Positions 52,312 to 62,807 are shown, counted from the first letter of the stretch. The stretch is 64,000 nt of DNA from Thalassoroseus pseudoceratinae (GCF_011634775.1 NZ_JAALXT010000001.1:992001-1056000), one strand, 5' to 3'. Numbers and translations: made by a program. The notes: generated by a model from the sequence alone, not told the origin.

Positions 52312-53802
52312 ATGCAACTGAATGTCGGTCAATTTCAAAAAATGAGCCAACAAATGAAGTTGGCTCCGCGGATGATCCAGTCAATGGAGATTCTGCAACT
52401 TCCCGTCATCGCGTTACAGGAACGAATCGACCAGGAACTCGAAGAAAACGTTTGCCTGGAAGCTCGAACCAAGGACCGCGAGAACACCACCGATTCCGAG
52501 CGTCAGCAGGAAATCGATAAAGCTCGCGAGGAAGCGAACGGCAAAGACACCGACCAAAAAGAAATGGTGTCCGACGACAACAACGAAGCCGATTTCGAAC
52601 GCTTGCTCGATATCAGTCAGGATTGGCCCGAAGACAATGTCTCCGCCGGCAGTCGTGTGTCATCGAATCGCATGGGCGACGAGATGGACCGCCAGCACGA
52701 CCTGATGAGCAACATGGTCGCACGTCCGCAATCACTGCAAGACCACTTGATCGAGCAATTCGGATTCTTCTCCTGTGATCCCGACGTCCGTAGCTTCGGT
52801 GAGTTCCTGATCCAAAATCTGGATCACAATGGTCGTCTGCAATCCAGCCTGCCCGAGATCGTGCAGGTCTATCCGCTCAATATCGATCTGGAAACCGCTG
52901 AAAAAGCACTCGCGATGATCCAGCGATTGGAACCCGCAGGTGTGGGAGCACGGGATCTCAAGGAGTGTATGCTCCTGCAAATCCAACCGGAAACACCTTA
53001 TCGTGATGTGATTGTGACGCTGATCAACGATCACCTCGAAGACCTCAGCCAAAACCGTCTGCCGGTGATCCAGCGAAAAACCGGCTACGACTTGGACACA
53101 ATCAAAACCGCCATTGAAGAAATGCGGCATGTGGTTGATCCATACCCGGGCCGCGGTTTCGTGGAACAACCGGTGCAGCGTGTCACGCCGGATGTGTCTG
53201 TGGAGCAGGATTCGAACGGTCACTGGACGGTGAAGTTGATTGACGAATACACACCGGAACTCCGCATCAGCAAGCGATACATCAACATGCTGCGGAGCAA
53301 TCCCGATCAACAAACCAAGGAATACATCAAGAAAAAAATCGACTCGGCGAAGTGGCTGATTGAGTCCATCGAGCAGCGGAACGGCACACTTCGGAAAGTC
53401 TCACAGGCAATTGTCGATTACCAGTCGGCATTTCTCGAGCAGGGTCCGGAAGCGATTCAGCCGCTCAAGATGCAGCAAATCGCCGATCAAGTTGGCGTGC
53501 ACGTGACGACGGTTTCGCGAGCCGTCGATGACAAATGGATTCAAACCCCGCGTGGTTTGTTCCCGCTCAAACGCTTTTTCGGTGGCGGTACGCAGACGGA
53601 CGACGGTGAGGAAGTCGCCTGGGACATCATTCGGCTGAAACTTAAAGCCATTATCGACAACGAAGATAAGAAGAGTCCGCTCAGCGACGATGCGTTAGTC
53701 GAAGCCTTGGCAGAAGAGGGCTACCAACTCGCTCGGCGAACCGTTACGAAATATCGCAAGAACATGGGCATCGCGTCTTCCAGACAACGCCGCGAATACT
53801 AA
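52312..53802 (+). CDS. rpoN: RNA polymerase sigma-54 factor
   Basis: A 496-residue sigma-54. Region I is glutamine-rich ('[20 protein letters not shown]'), an acidic region II spans about 50-130, the core-binding domain follows ('[19 protein letters not shown]'), then a helix-turn-helix and the RpoN box near the C-terminus, '[15 protein letters not shown]' (canonical ARRTVAKYR). It needs an AAA+ activator; none is in the window. A strong terminator follows. Confidence 0.96.
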   Translation: MQLNVGQFQKMSQQMKLAPRMIQSMEILQLPVIALQERIDQELEENVCLEARTKDRENTTDSERQQEIDKAREEANGKDTDQKEMVSDDNNEADFERLLDISQDWPEDNVSAGSRVSSNRMGDEMDRQHDLMSNMVARPQSLQDHLIEQFGFFSCDPDVRSFGEFLIQNLDHNGRLQSSLPEIVQVYPLNIDLETAEKALAMIQRLEPAGVGARDLKECMLLQIQPETPYRDVIVTLINDHLEDLSQNRLPVIQRKTGYDLDTIKTAIEEMRHVVDPYPGRGFVEQPVQRVTPDVSVEQDSNGHWTVKLIDEYTPELRISKRYINMLRSNPDQQTKEYIKKKIDSAKWLIESIEQRNGTLRKVSQAIVDYQSAFLEQGPEAIQPLKMQQIADQVGVHVTTVSRAVDDKWIQTPRGLFPLKRFFGGGTQTDDGEEVAWDIIRLKLKAIIDNEDKKSPLSDDALVEALAEEGYQLARRTVTKYRKNMGIASSRQRREY

Positions 53803-53874
53803 AACGGACCGGCCCCGAAGCGGCTGTTTCTTAAGTCAGCCGAAAAACGTTCAAACAATCCGGTGGAATTGCAG

Positions 53875-53906
53875 CCGGCGAAGGACTTCGTTCTTCGCCG
53901 GTTTTT
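53875..53906 (+). terminator. Rho-independent terminator after rpoN
   Basis: The nine-bp stem CCGGCGAAG (53875-53883) with CTTCGCCGG (53893-53901), a nine-base loop and five T. A second stem, CGGCTG/CAGCCG, lies just upstream at 53821-53842. Confidence 0.9.
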
Positions 53907-54022
53907 CATGTCTGGAAAGTCGCTCGTTTGATTCGAGATTCGCATCGAGTTCTGCTAGGATCAAGCGGCTTCGAACCATCAACAATCGCTATTCCGTATC
54001 CCGGCCATTGTGAGTGCCCCCT

Positions 54023-54799
54023 ATGCTGCGGCTTCTTTTTGGACTTTCCCTTTTTGTGCTTCCCGGTGTTCTCGTGGCGGAAGAAACCGGAACTTTGACC
54101 GGTCAATTCCTCTACGACGGGCCCGCACCGAACCGGGAGAAACTCGAACTCAACAAAGACATCGAATACTGTGCTCCCCACAATCTGAAATCGGAAGAAT
54201 TGATTGTCGATCCCCAAACTCGGGGCATCAAGAACATCATTTTGTGGTTGGACACGAAATCCAGCGGACAGAAACCAAAATTCGAATCCGCTCCAGAGCA
54301 TTCAAAACAGGTTGTCTTCGATAACAAGAATTGTCGGTTCAATCCCCACATTTCTGTGTTGATGACCACTCAAAAACTGCTCGTCAAGAATTCCGACCCG
54401 ATCGCTCACGCCGCTTTGGTGAACGCCTTCGTCAACGACCCACTCAATGCCGTCGTCAACGCGAAATCGACTGCGGACACCACGTACAATTTGCCGTATG
54501 TCGAGCCGTTGCCGATCAAGATCACATGCCCGATTCATGCATGGATGTCAGCGTATCTTGTTGTGCAAGATCACCCGTTCGTTGCCGTCACCGATGCCAA
54601 CGGGCAGTTCGAGATCAAAGGATTGCCGCCGGGCGAATGGACATTCCGCGTTTGGCAGGAATCCTGCGGCTATGTGAAATCCGCTACGCAAGCCGGTGAA
54701 GAACAGACTTGGGATCGCGGACGCATGACGGTGACCATCGAGCCTGGAAAAAATGCCATCGGCGTGTTCCAATTGAAGCCGGAACTCTTCCAAAATTGA
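54023..54799 (+). CDS. Secreted cupredoxin-like/carboxypeptidase-regulatory-like protein
   Basis: A 258-residue exported protein with a signal peptide ('MLRLLFGLSLFVLPGVLVAE'). The first part is cupredoxin-like, with 'CRFNPHISVLMTTQKLLVKN' and 'IKITCPIHAWMSAYLVVQ', where Cys, His and Met resemble a type 1 copper site (CPIHxWM). The C-terminal part is a carboxypeptidase-regulatory-type sandwich ('AVTDANGQFEIKGLPPGEWT'). Such proteins occur beside periplasmic PQQ-type dehydrogenases in planctomycetes, as here (36 bp). Electron transfer to or from the neighbour is an inference. GTG 54014 is an alternative start. Confidence 0.82.
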   Translation: MLRLLFGLSLFVLPGVLVAEETGTLTGQFLYDGPAPNREKLELNKDIEYCAPHNLKSEELIVDPQTRGIKNIILWLDTKSSGQKPKFESAPEHSKQVVFDNKNCRFNPHISVLMTTQKLLVKNSDPIAHAALVNAFVNDPLNAVVNAKSTADTTYNLPYVEPLPIKITCPIHAWMSAYLVVQDHPFVAVTDANGQFEIKGLPPGEWTFRVWQESCGYVKSATQAGEEQTWDRGRMTVTIEPGKNAIGVFQLKPELFQN

Positions 54800-54835
54800 C
54801 TTTTCAAAGATTTGACCATTAAGAGAACTCCCCCT

Positions 54836-55999
54836 ATGAAAACGCTGCTTGCTTGTTTGTGTCTGACAGCGACCGCTGTCGCTGCTGAAGTTGACACCTC
54901 ACCGGTTCCCGCGAAAGCACAGCGGGTGTTTCGCCAGTTGCGGTTCGATCGCCCGATTCTTGTCAGTCATGCGAACGATGGTTCCGACCGAATTTTCGTC
55001 GTCGAACAGAAGGGCCAAATCCGCGTCTTCCCGAATCAACCGGACGTCGACGAAATGGAGACATTCCTCGATATCCGCGAGGACGTTGTCTACAAGGACA
55101 AGCAAAATGAAGAAGGCCTGTTGGGCATGGCTTTCCATCCCAATTACGAAAAGAACGGCGAGTTCTTCCTCTACTACACGACGAGTGACGCACCGCACAC
55201 GTCTGTGGTTGTCCGTCGCCGAGTCTCGAAAGACGATCCCAACAAGGCTGACCCGAACTTCTCGCAGGAGATTCTGCGAGTGAAGCAACCGTTCTGGAAT
55301 CACAACGGCGGAACCATCGTCTTCGGACCGGATGGCTACCTTTACATTGCCCTCGGTGACGGCGGCAGTGCGAACGATCCACAGGGCAACGGGCAGAATT
55401 TGGGCACGCTCCTTGGCGCGATTTTGCGAATCGATGTCGACAAAACCGCTAAAGGCAAGAAGTACGCCGTTCCTGCCGACAACCCGTTCGTCGGTCGGCC
55501 TGGCGCCCGTCCGGAAATTTACGCCTACGGACTCCGTAACGTTTGGCGGATGTCGTTCGACGAAAAAACCAAGATGTTCTGGGCAGCCGATGTCGGTCAG
55601 AATCTTTGGGAAGAAATCAACATCATCGTTCCGGGAGGCAACTACGGTTGGAATGTGCGTGAAGGTCTCCATCCGTTCCCGCCCGAATCGAAATCGGATG
55701 CGTCGAAGTACATTGATCCCATCTTCGAGTATCCCCACTCCATCGGAAAGTCGATTACCGGCGGCGAAGTGTACCGAGGCACGAAGATTCCGGAACTCGT
55801 TGGCAAATATGTATATGCCGATTACGTTTCGGGCTTGGTTTGGGCTCTCGATTACGACGCTAGCAAGAAACAAGTCGTCGGAAATCATCCGATCGAAGCA
55901 TCCAAGTTGCCGGTCATGTCCTTCGGAATGGATCAAGACGGCGAACTCTACATGACCACATCGGTCAATGCGATCTACAAGATTGTGCCTACCAAGTAG
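54836..55999 (+). CDS. PQQ-dependent sugar (glucose/sorbosone-type) dehydrogenase
   Basis: A 387-residue secreted beta-propeller. A signal peptide ('MKTLLACLCLTATAVAA') precedes the glucose/sorbosone dehydrogenase domain: 'NEEGLLGMAFHPNYEKNGEF', 'NHNGGTIVFGPDGYLYIALG', 'YAYGLRNVWRMSFDEKT' and 'NYGWNVREGLHPFPPES'. Family members oxidise aldoses in the periplasm with PQQ. Whether this one binds PQQ or is a non-enzymatic relative is not decided by the motifs. It is likely co-transcribed with the preceding cupredoxin-like gene. Confidence 0.87.
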   Translation: MKTLLACLCLTATAVAAEVDTSPVPAKAQRVFRQLRFDRPILVSHANDGSDRIFVVEQKGQIRVFPNQPDVDEMETFLDIREDVVYKDKQNEEGLLGMAFHPNYEKNGEFFLYYTTSDAPHTSVVVRRRVSKDDPNKADPNFSQEILRVKQPFWNHNGGTIVFGPDGYLYIALGDGGSANDPQGNGQNLGTLLGAILRIDVDKTAKGKKYAVPADNPFVGRPGARPEIYAYGLRNVWRMSFDEKTKMFWAADVGQNLWEEINIIVPGGNYGWNVREGLHPFPPESKSDASKYIDPIFEYPHSIGKSITGGEVYRGTKIPELVGKYVYADYVSGLVWALDYDASKKQVVGNHPIEASKLPVMSFGMDQDGELYMTTSVNAIYKIVPTK

Positions 56000-56031
56000 T
56001 CGGAAACTCCCACCGTAGAAGGCTCAGCAGG

Positions 56032-56715
56032 ATGTCGAGAACGATTGTCATCACCGGTGCAACACGTGGGTTGGGCCGGAATTTGGTGGATCGCTTTGTG
56101 GAATCAGGGCAAACTGTGGTCGGTTGCGGTCGCTCCGAATCCGCTGTGGCCGAACTCCGTGAACAGTACGGATCGCCGCACGCGTTTGCCGCTGTGGATG
56201 TCACCGATGACGCAAGCGTTCAACAGTGGTGTCAATCCGTGCTCGACTCGCACGGTCCGCCAGATTTGCTGATCAACAACGCTGCCATCATCAACCGTAG
56301 TGCCCCATTGTGGGAGATTACGGTGGATGAGTTCTCGCAGATCGTGAACATCAACATCGTCGGCGTGGCGAATGTGCTTCGCGGTTTCGTCCCGCGAATG
56401 AACCAACGCGGTGAGGGTGTAATTGTGAATCTCAGTTCCGGTTGGGGTCGATCGACCTCGCCGGAAGTCGCACCATATTGTGCCACGAAGTTCGCCATTG
56501 AAGGACTGACGAAAGCACTCGCTCAGGAACTCCCGAGTGGCTTGGCAGCGATTCCGCTCAATCCTGGGATTATCGACACCGACATGCTTCGCAGTGCATT
56601 CGGATCGGCGGCGGGGAGTTATCCCAACGCCGAGCAGTGGAGCCGCACCGCCGCGCCGTTTTTGCTTGAACTCGGCCCGAGAGACAACGGTGAATCACTC
56701 ACCGTTCCTCATTGA
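56032..56715 (+). CDS. Short-chain dehydrogenase/reductase
   Basis: A 227-residue NAD(P)-dependent oxidoreductase of the classical SDR family: cofactor loop 'VITGATRGLGRNLVDRFV', 'LLINNAAIINRS', catalytic serine in 'VIVNLSSGWG' and the Tyr/Lys pair in 'VAPYCATKFAIEGLTKAL' (YxxxK). The substrate is not predictable. It follows the PQQ-type gene by 32 bp and may belong to the same transcript. Confidence 0.9.
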   Translation: MSRTIVITGATRGLGRNLVDRFVESGQTVVGCGRSESAVAELREQYGSPHAFAAVDVTDDASVQQWCQSVLDSHGPPDLLINNAAIINRSAPLWEITVDEFSQIVNINIVGVANVLRGFVPRMNQRGEGVIVNLSSGWGRSTSPEVAPYCATKFAIEGLTKALAQELPSGLAAIPLNPGIIDTDMLRSAFGSAAGSYPNAEQWSRTAAPFLLELGPRDNGESLTVPH

Positions 56716-56725
56716 TCGCGTTTCG

Positions 56726-57643
56726 TCACCGCCGTAAGTCTCGCCAAAACTTTGGTGCGTAGCCGACAATCATCCCGATCACCAAGCCCCCGCCGTGCGC
56801 AAAATTCGCCACCGGACCAAGAATGCCAGTGAGACACAAGAAAAAGAAGACCACAAAGAACACGATTGTGTTGTGATCGAGATAAATCCCCGAGTCCGGC
56901 GCGTAACGAGTCTTCATCCACAGATAGCCAAAGAGTCCATAATTCACGCCGGACATCCCACCGAATCGCGGTCCGCTCCAAAAATACTGAGCGAGATTCG
57001 AACCAATCGCAGCGGCAATCACGAACAACAGCAGTCGCCAACTCCCGCGACGGTACTCCATCATCCCGCCAAAGTAGTACAGCCAATAGGCGTTGAATAA
57101 CGCGTGCAGGAAGGGGATGCTGAAAATCGAACCGTGTAGAAAAATGGGCGTGACTAGCCGCCAAACCTCACCACTTCGGACGTCCGCTAGACCATCCCAA
57201 TACATGTAGTAATTACTGATTTGGTAGCTGGCGATCGTGAGTTTCTGGTAGAACGCACCCTCGTCTTCCCCGGACCGCGTTACGATCGTCACGAATGCAA
57301 TTCCGATGAGGAGCCCAATCGTTACAGGCAAACGGCCGGCGGTGGGGTTTTGCCATTGGTCACGCACATTGACCATGCGTTTGGCGGCGGCTTTGGCTTC
57401 CTTGAGTTCTCGCGCACGCAACTCGTCGGCCACTTCTCGAGCCGCGCGATATTTTTCATCGTTCGGGTTTTCCCGGAACGCGGTCAATTCTTCACGGGCT
57501 CGATCCAAGTCATCTTCTTCAATCACCCAAACCATCCACCGGTCTTCATCCCGTTCGATCGTCACCCGCATACCGCTGGCGAAAAGATAATCGGTCAGCC
57601 GTTGGGCTTCTTCGGATTGCTCGAAAGTCGCGAGTTGTCGCAT
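56726..57643 (-). CDS. Rhomboid-family intramembrane serine protease
   Basis: A 305-residue protein. The N-terminal cytoplasmic domain (about 1-95, 'MRQLATFEQSEEAQRLTDYL') resembles that of GlpG. The six-helix core follows with 'VWRLVTPIFLHGSIFSIPFL', the catalytic serine in 'RFGGMSGVNYGLFGYL' (GxSG) and the catalytic histidine in 'NFAHGGGLVIGMIVGY'. Both catalytic residues are present, so it should be active. It ends 10 bp from the convergent SDR gene. Confidence 0.92.
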   Translation of the reverse strand: MRQLATFEQSEEAQRLTDYLFASGMRVTIERDEDRWMVWVIEEDDLDRAREELTAFRENPNDEKYRAAREVADELRARELKEAKAAAKRMVNVRDQWQNPTAGRLPVTIGLLIGIAFVTIVTRSGEDEGAFYQKLTIASYQISNYYMYWDGLADVRSGEVWRLVTPIFLHGSIFSIPFLHALFNAYWLYYFGGMMEYRRGSWRLLLFVIAAAIGSNLAQYFWSGPRFGGMSGVNYGLFGYLWMKTRYAPDSGIYLDHNTIVFFVVFFFLCLTGILGPVANFAHGGGLVIGMIVGYAPKFWRDLRR

Positions 57644-57768
57644 AACGGGAAGAATCTTCTGGGTGTCTAGTTCAGTTAACGGTTGATTGTAGCGGATTGC
57701 GTCTTATGGAAACCCGGAAACAACAGCGTGTTCGTTTCCACCGCGGTCATCGAAGACCGAACTGCTGT

Positions 57769-58758
57769 CTAAGCGTGGAGTTCGACAAGATCACGGTCCG
57801 CCAGTTGATGATCACGGCCAACGCTTTGCCCGTCGTGAGCACTCTCGCCCCACACTTTTGCGAATTTCAGGGACTCGGCCAAATCGCGGTGCACCTTCAC
57901 TGCCAGATCCTCGACCGTACCACCGACAGGAATTGTGAACGGGTCCTTGTACTCGGCCGGTTTGCCGGGGGCTTTGGTGTAAACGCGAATCACTCCGAGC
58001 ATCTGAAAAACGCGATCGCGCAGTTCTTCTCTCGAATCCTCTCGATCGAATTCCACCCGTTGAATCTCGAAGGGCGTTGGCACCATCTCGCGGAAGTATT
58101 CCAGACGTTCCTCCAGTCCATCGGAACCCGCACGGGTGACAACCACCAATGTTTTCACCTGCACGAGACTGAAATCGTCATCGACGAATCCATTTTCGCG
58201 GCCCAGCATCGTACTCCGTGAACGGAATTGTTCGAGTAACTCCGCGGTTTCGTCGGGGGCATCGTCTGAAGAACCATCCAGACACAACACCACAAGATCC
58301 GCAGTTCGGACCAGGTTCAACACATACGGCTCCAAATGATCCGCTGTGGTGGGCGGGGTGTCGATCAGTTGCACGGTTGCGTCTTGCCAAGGCATCATGC
58401 CGGGCATTGGTTCGTGAGTGGTGTAGGGGTAATTGGCGACTTCCGGTTCGGCGTTCGTCAGCTCTGCGAGCACTCGACTTTTCCCCGCATTCGGGGCCCC
58501 CAACACAAGAACTTGCCCCGCGCCCTGTCGAGGAAACCGAAACGTGCGGCCAGTCTTCGGAGCCTTCTTCTCGGTTTCGACGTCTTGCTTGGCTTCCTTC
58601 AGACGCGTCTTCAAGTCGGCTTGGAGATGATCTGTCCCCTTGTGCTTTGGGATGAGTTTGATCATCTCCTGCAAACACGCAACTCGTTCTTCTGCCGACT
58701 GGGCCCGGCGGTATGCGTCTTCGGCTTTGTGATATTGCGGCGTGAGGTTCGCAGGCAT
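57769..58758 (-). CDS. TGS-domain GTPase (Obg/DRG-like)
   Basis: A 329-residue P-loop protein. A helical N-terminus (about 1-70) precedes the G domain with G1 'VLGAPNAGKSRVLAEL', a G2-like threonine in 'NYPYTTHEPMPG' and G3 'LIDTPPTTADHL'. The G4 position reads 'VVVTRAGSD' instead of NKxD, so guanine specificity may be relaxed. A C-terminal TGS domain ('IRVYTKAPGKPAEYKDPFTI') ends the protein. DRG/Obg relatives work on ribosomes or stress signalling. It is 108 bp downstream of the FtsX-type permease on the same strand. Confidence 0.85.
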   Translation of the reverse strand: MPANLTPQYHKAEDAYRRAQSAEERVACLQEMIKLIPKHKGTDHLQADLKTRLKEAKQDVETEKKAPKTGRTFRFPRQGAGQVLVLGAPNAGKSRVLAELTNAEPEVANYPYTTHEPMPGMMPWQDATVQLIDTPPTTADHLEPYVLNLVRTADLVVLCLDGSSDDAPDETAELLEQFRSRSTMLGRENGFVDDDFSLVQVKTLVVVTRAGSDGLEERLEYFREMVPTPFEIQRVEFDREDSREELRDRVFQMLGVIRVYTKAPGKPAEYKDPFTIPVGGTVEDLAVKVHRDLAESLKFAKVWGESAHDGQSVGRDHQLADRDLVELHA

Positions 58759-58866
58759 GGCGATTCATTCCACCTGAGGCGAATTCAAATTGAGAGCTGA
58801 ATCTTAGCAACCCAATCCGCGATTCAACAGTAAACGTTCCGCTGCCTTTCCGGGACGAACAGTGTG

Positions 58867-61800
58867 TTACTCGGACCGTAAAGTCGCCAGGATCGGCGTG
58901 CGAACAGCTTCGATGACCGCCATCAACGCAGCCACCATACCGACCAGGAACACGCCGAACAGAATCACACCGACCGCAGGCCAGGGGACATCGGCTCCGG
59001 TGCTGGTCAAATGCGGAGCCATCGCCACCAATGCGGAAATTGTACCGGAAGCCAATCCCCACACGAGCAAAAACGCATTCTCGCAAAGAACCAACCAAGC
59101 GATCCGTGACTTCACAAAGCCAACGCTCCGCAGCAACGCGAGTTCGCCGCGTCGCTCCAGCACATTCCGCAGCATGACGGTAGCCAATCCCAACGTGCCA
59201 AGCAGTAATCCCAAACCACCCAGGGCTTCGAATGTTGATAGATAGGTATTCTGCACCTCCAAAAACTTCTGCAACCGTTGCCCCACGGGTTCGGCGTCGA
59301 AACCGTAGTCGTGCAATCGTGATTCGAGCAGGTTTCGAAGTTCAGCGGTCTCCGACGGCGAAGCATCGACGAGAAAATACTCGTAGCCAACTTGCTCGGG
59401 ATACAACTGTGTGAAGTACGATTCCGCCATCGTCAACACCCCCTGAAACACGCTGCCGTCGAACATGCCAACAATTCGGAGTGCGTGCGTGGGATTGCCT
59501 TCAGTCGGCACGGGAATGAGATCTCCCACGGCCTTGTGCAGACTGTACTGCAACGTGTTCATGTCCCCAAAGACGGGGTACGCTGGAACCGTGTGTTGTT
59601 GGCCATCGGTGGTTGTCAGCGTGACCTCTTCCGGCGGTTCTTCGAGCAATGTCCATGGATTCTCCCGGTCGGCACCAATAAATTTGAATCCGCCGCGTTC
59701 AATCATGCGATTCGGCACGCCGAGAATCGTTGGCAACCGAGTCTGATAGATGTTCAAACAACTCGCATTCTCTCCCGGTCGAACGCGAAATGGCATCACG
59801 GTCATTTCATCGAGCAGATGGTTCTTGCGAACGGCGTCGTCACGGGCGGCTTCCAGTTTCGCGGGCTGATCTTGATACACAGCCTCATTGACGCTGATTG
59901 GCAGCTCGACTTCATCACGTCCACCGGGCGTGCTGAGGTCGTACAGAATCGGGGTGGACGTGGAGGCCACCAACGTGAACCCACCGTTGCCACTGTTCTT
60001 GTCAGGGGTTTCGGTCGCCGGGTTTCGATGGCCTGCGGCAATCGCCACGATCACGAACGTCGCCGAGGCAATTAAGGCGGTTGTTAGATTGCTTCGAGAC
60101 CGGTTGCGAGATGCGTTACGAATGCCGAGTCGGCCGGAACCAGTCCAACCCGATCCACGAACAAAGACACCGCGATTGCCGCCCGTGTACCAATTCAAAA
60201 AGGCAATGCTCGCAGTGAGCATCATCATTCCGACAACAAAAAACGCCACAACTTGCCACGAGATGCCCATAAACGCTTCCGACGATGGGACCAATCCGAG
60301 GACGGCCGCAATCAGCACGGCCAACGAGATTCCGGCTCCGATGATGGCAATGCGGAACGATCGCGTTCCCTGCGATTGTTCTTGTTCGGTTGTCTGAGTC
60401 GGCTCGCTCACGCCAGCGAGTAGCTCGCGGGTTGAGATTCGATTGAGTTTTCGCAGTGACCACCAAATCGTCGCCAATGCAATTCCCGTCGCAATCGCAA
60501 AACCGATCAGCAAACTCAGCGGTTTCACGTAGACGTCGAGAAACCGCGTCCCGATGGCCCCGTACCACCAGGTTTTCAGACCGTAGACCATCAACTCCGC
60601 GTAGCCGACCGCCGCGAGTATCCCTAGCAATCCTCCCAAACCGACAACGATCAAACCTTCGCCGAGAAACTCTCGACGCACTCGTTGCGGCGAAAAACCA
60701 ACCGCCGTGAGCAACCCGATGTTCGTCGCGCGTTGATCGACTCCCAAGCGAAATAACAGACCGATCAAAATCGTCGCGGAGAGAATCAAGAAGAAACTGA
60801 AACCGAAAAACAGCCCCGAGAAATCGGTCGTCCCGCTAGCGGCCTGTAAGCTGCGATATTTGATCGGCAAGAACGTCAATTGTGCGTCTGCTGGATCAAA
60901 TTTCTTCAGGTATGCAGAGACGAATTCTTCCTTCGCCGCTTCCAAATCCATGCGGGCATCGGAATCTTTGGGGGTCATGCGTAGCGATGTCACGTTTCCG
61001 TAACGGCTGTTCCACAACTCCTGTGCGGCTGCCAACGACAAGAACGCCTTCGGTGTCGCAGGGTACATTTCCCAAAAGTTTTCGTCGCGTTCGGTAATGA
61101 TTTCCCGCTTCATCGGAAACGGTTCTTGAATCTCGTCGAACGTGCGAGCATCGGTCACGCCTTTGACAGCCGGAACTAGACCGCCATCGACCGCGGCCCC
61201 TTCATCTTTGACAATCGCCGCGACACGGAATGACTTCGTTTTTTCCGGAATGTTGCCATCCGCATCAACCACGTGCGAACCAACGACGTAATACGTCATT
61301 GCAACTGTATCACCGACGGACACTTTCAGGTCTTCGGCAAGATAGTCGTTTAGAATAATTTCATCGTCAGCGAGCGGCCATTTTGGTTCTTCTCCGAGGT
61401 ACGGAAACGGCTCAAACGGTGCCGGTTGCGGGAACGGCAAGCCCGCTACCAGCGTATACATGCTGTATCCTTCCCCCTGTTGCTCCTCGTATGTGCCGTC
61501 GTCTTTGCGAATCCGACTGCGGTAAACCACTTGGCTGCTGTCCGAATTCCGCAATTCGTTGGCGACATAAATCAACACCGACGAAGTTGCCCAACCGAGT
61601 TCCTTGGCGACGGCTTTCCCGGTCTCGGCGAAGGGATTGGAAAGAATCTGCTGATCGCTTTCCAACGACAGATAGTTGTACTCCTTGTTGACCGAAACCC
61701 GCAATCCGAGATCGTCGAACGACATCGATTTCCGAAGCAACGAATCAAGCGATTCCGCCGCCGTGACGGCTTCCGAATTTTCAGCCATCGACGATGACTT

Positions 61801-62628
61801 TGCCTGTGTAAACAAAGCGTTGACCCGGGCGGGATGCTCGATCCGCTGCTGGGTCTGTCGGTTGCGTTCCGCGTAGGCGGCCAATCCCAATGCCTTCTGC
61901 AACGTGTCGAGCGGTATAAACGCATTCAAGGGCAGTTGCTGGGATGGTCGCAACTCCAACCGGCCCACACCAGACGCCTCCGGCAGAATCGCCGCGACGG
62001 TGAGGTCCAATTCAACGGACGCTTGTTCTTCACGATCACCGAGCAGAGAGTCTCGCGGAATCGATGCCGGTAATTCAATCCAGAGTCGAACCGAGTCCCC
62101 CGGTTTGATGGGTTTCGTGCTGCCGTCGTGCGAACTCGCCAACTGTTTCGCAAGTGGTGCACTGAGCAGAACTTGATCATCGGTCGGACTCGACGCATCG
62201 CCGTGATTGGTCAAACTCCAGAACCGCTCATCAATGCCCCACACATTGACTTGCCCCGCTCGCGCGAATTGCTCGTTGCTCTCATCGGCCGTCGAGAGTT
62301 CCCGCTCGACCGCACCAACCAACGCAATTGCCGGAGCAATGCTAGGGGATTCGGAATCTGTTCCTTGATTCTGAAATCGCTTGGCGAACTCCGGCTGCGA
62401 AGCAATCTGGGGGGCGAGGTCTTCTCGAAAGAATCGATAAGAGGACAACGCAAAGTCGATGTTTCCGAGACGTTCACGGCTCATGGTTTCCAACGAACCG
62501 CGAACGGAATCCCCCACGACCAAGGCACCACCGATTACCGCCGTCCCAGCCAACACACCCAGCAAGACCGCCAAGTGCGTTCGCCAATAGTACAACAAGC
62601 TTTGTAGGCGAAGTTTCCAATTCGACAT
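58867..62628 (-). CDS. Large FtsX-like ABC transporter permease
   Basis: A 1253-residue membrane protein with the two-module layout of ABC3/FtsX permeases. The first helix is 'HLAVLLGVLAGTAVIGGALV'. A periplasmic MacB-type domain of about 550 residues follows, then a helix trio (about 600-730, 'LFFGFSFFLILSATILIGLL'), two central helices, another periplasmic domain, and the last trio ('TFEALGGLGLLLGTLGLATV', 'GVILFGVFLVGMVAALMAVI'). Relatives drive lipoprotein or export machines with a LolD-type ATPase. No ATPase gene lies next to it, so the partner must be elsewhere. Confidence 0.88.
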   Translation of the reverse strand: MSNWKLRLQSLLYYWRTHLAVLLGVLAGTAVIGGALVVGDSVRGSLETMSRERLGNIDFALSSYRFFREDLAPQIASQPEFAKRFQNQGTDSESPSIAPAIALVGAVERELSTADESNEQFARAGQVNVWGIDERFWSLTNHGDASSPTDDQVLLSAPLAKQLASSHDGSTKPIKPGDSVRLWIELPASIPRDSLLGDREEQASVELDLTVAAILPEASGVGRLELRPSQQLPLNAFIPLDTLQKALGLAAYAERNRQTQQRIEHPARVNALFTQAKSSSMAENSEAVTAAESLDSLLRKSMSFDDLGLRVSVNKEYNYLSLESDQQILSNPFAETGKAVAKELGWATSSVLIYVANELRNSDSSQVVYRSRIRKDDGTYEEQQGEGYSMYTLVAGLPFPQPAPFEPFPYLGEEPKWPLADDEIILNDYLAEDLKVSVGDTVAMTYYVVGSHVVDADGNIPEKTKSFRVAAIVKDEGAAVDGGLVPAVKGVTDARTFDEIQEPFPMKREIITERDENFWEMYPATPKAFLSLAAAQELWNSRYGNVTSLRMTPKDSDARMDLEAAKEEFVSAYLKKFDPADAQLTFLPIKYRSLQAASGTTDFSGLFFGFSFFLILSATILIGLLFRLGVDQRATNIGLLTAVGFSPQRVRREFLGEGLIVVGLGGLLGILAAVGYAELMVYGLKTWWYGAIGTRFLDVYVKPLSLLIGFAIATGIALATIWWSLRKLNRISTRELLAGVSEPTQTTEQEQSQGTRSFRIAIIGAGISLAVLIAAVLGLVPSSEAFMGISWQVVAFFVVGMMMLTASIAFLNWYTGGNRGVFVRGSGWTGSGRLGIRNASRNRSRSNLTTALIASATFVIVAIAAGHRNPATETPDKNSGNGGFTLVASTSTPILYDLSTPGGRDEVELPISVNEAVYQDQPAKLEAARDDAVRKNHLLDEMTVMPFRVRPGENASCLNIYQTRLPTILGVPNRMIERGGFKFIGADRENPWTLLEEPPEEVTLTTTDGQQHTVPAYPVFGDMNTLQYSLHKAVGDLIPVPTEGNPTHALRIVGMFDGSVFQGVLTMAESYFTQLYPEQVGYEYFLVDASPSETAELRNLLESRLHDYGFDAEPVGQRLQKFLEVQNTYLSTFEALGGLGLLLGTLGLATVMLRNVLERRGELALLRSVGFVKSRIAWLVLCENAFLLVWGLASGTISALVAMAPHLTSTGADVPWPAVGVILFGVFLVGMVAALMAVIEAVRTPILATLRSE

Positions 62629-62807
62629 CAGTCAATATCTTCTGAGGAAGTGTCGTCTTGTAATCCGTTCCAACGAATGGAACTTTTTTCCAAAAAGTGT
62701 CGGGCTGCCCGCAGACTCGCTCATTAAGGGAGTGTGAGAACACAAACCCTATTCAACAATCATGACAAGACGGCTCCGGCGGGCCAAGACCTTGAGGGAG
62801 ATTTGCG

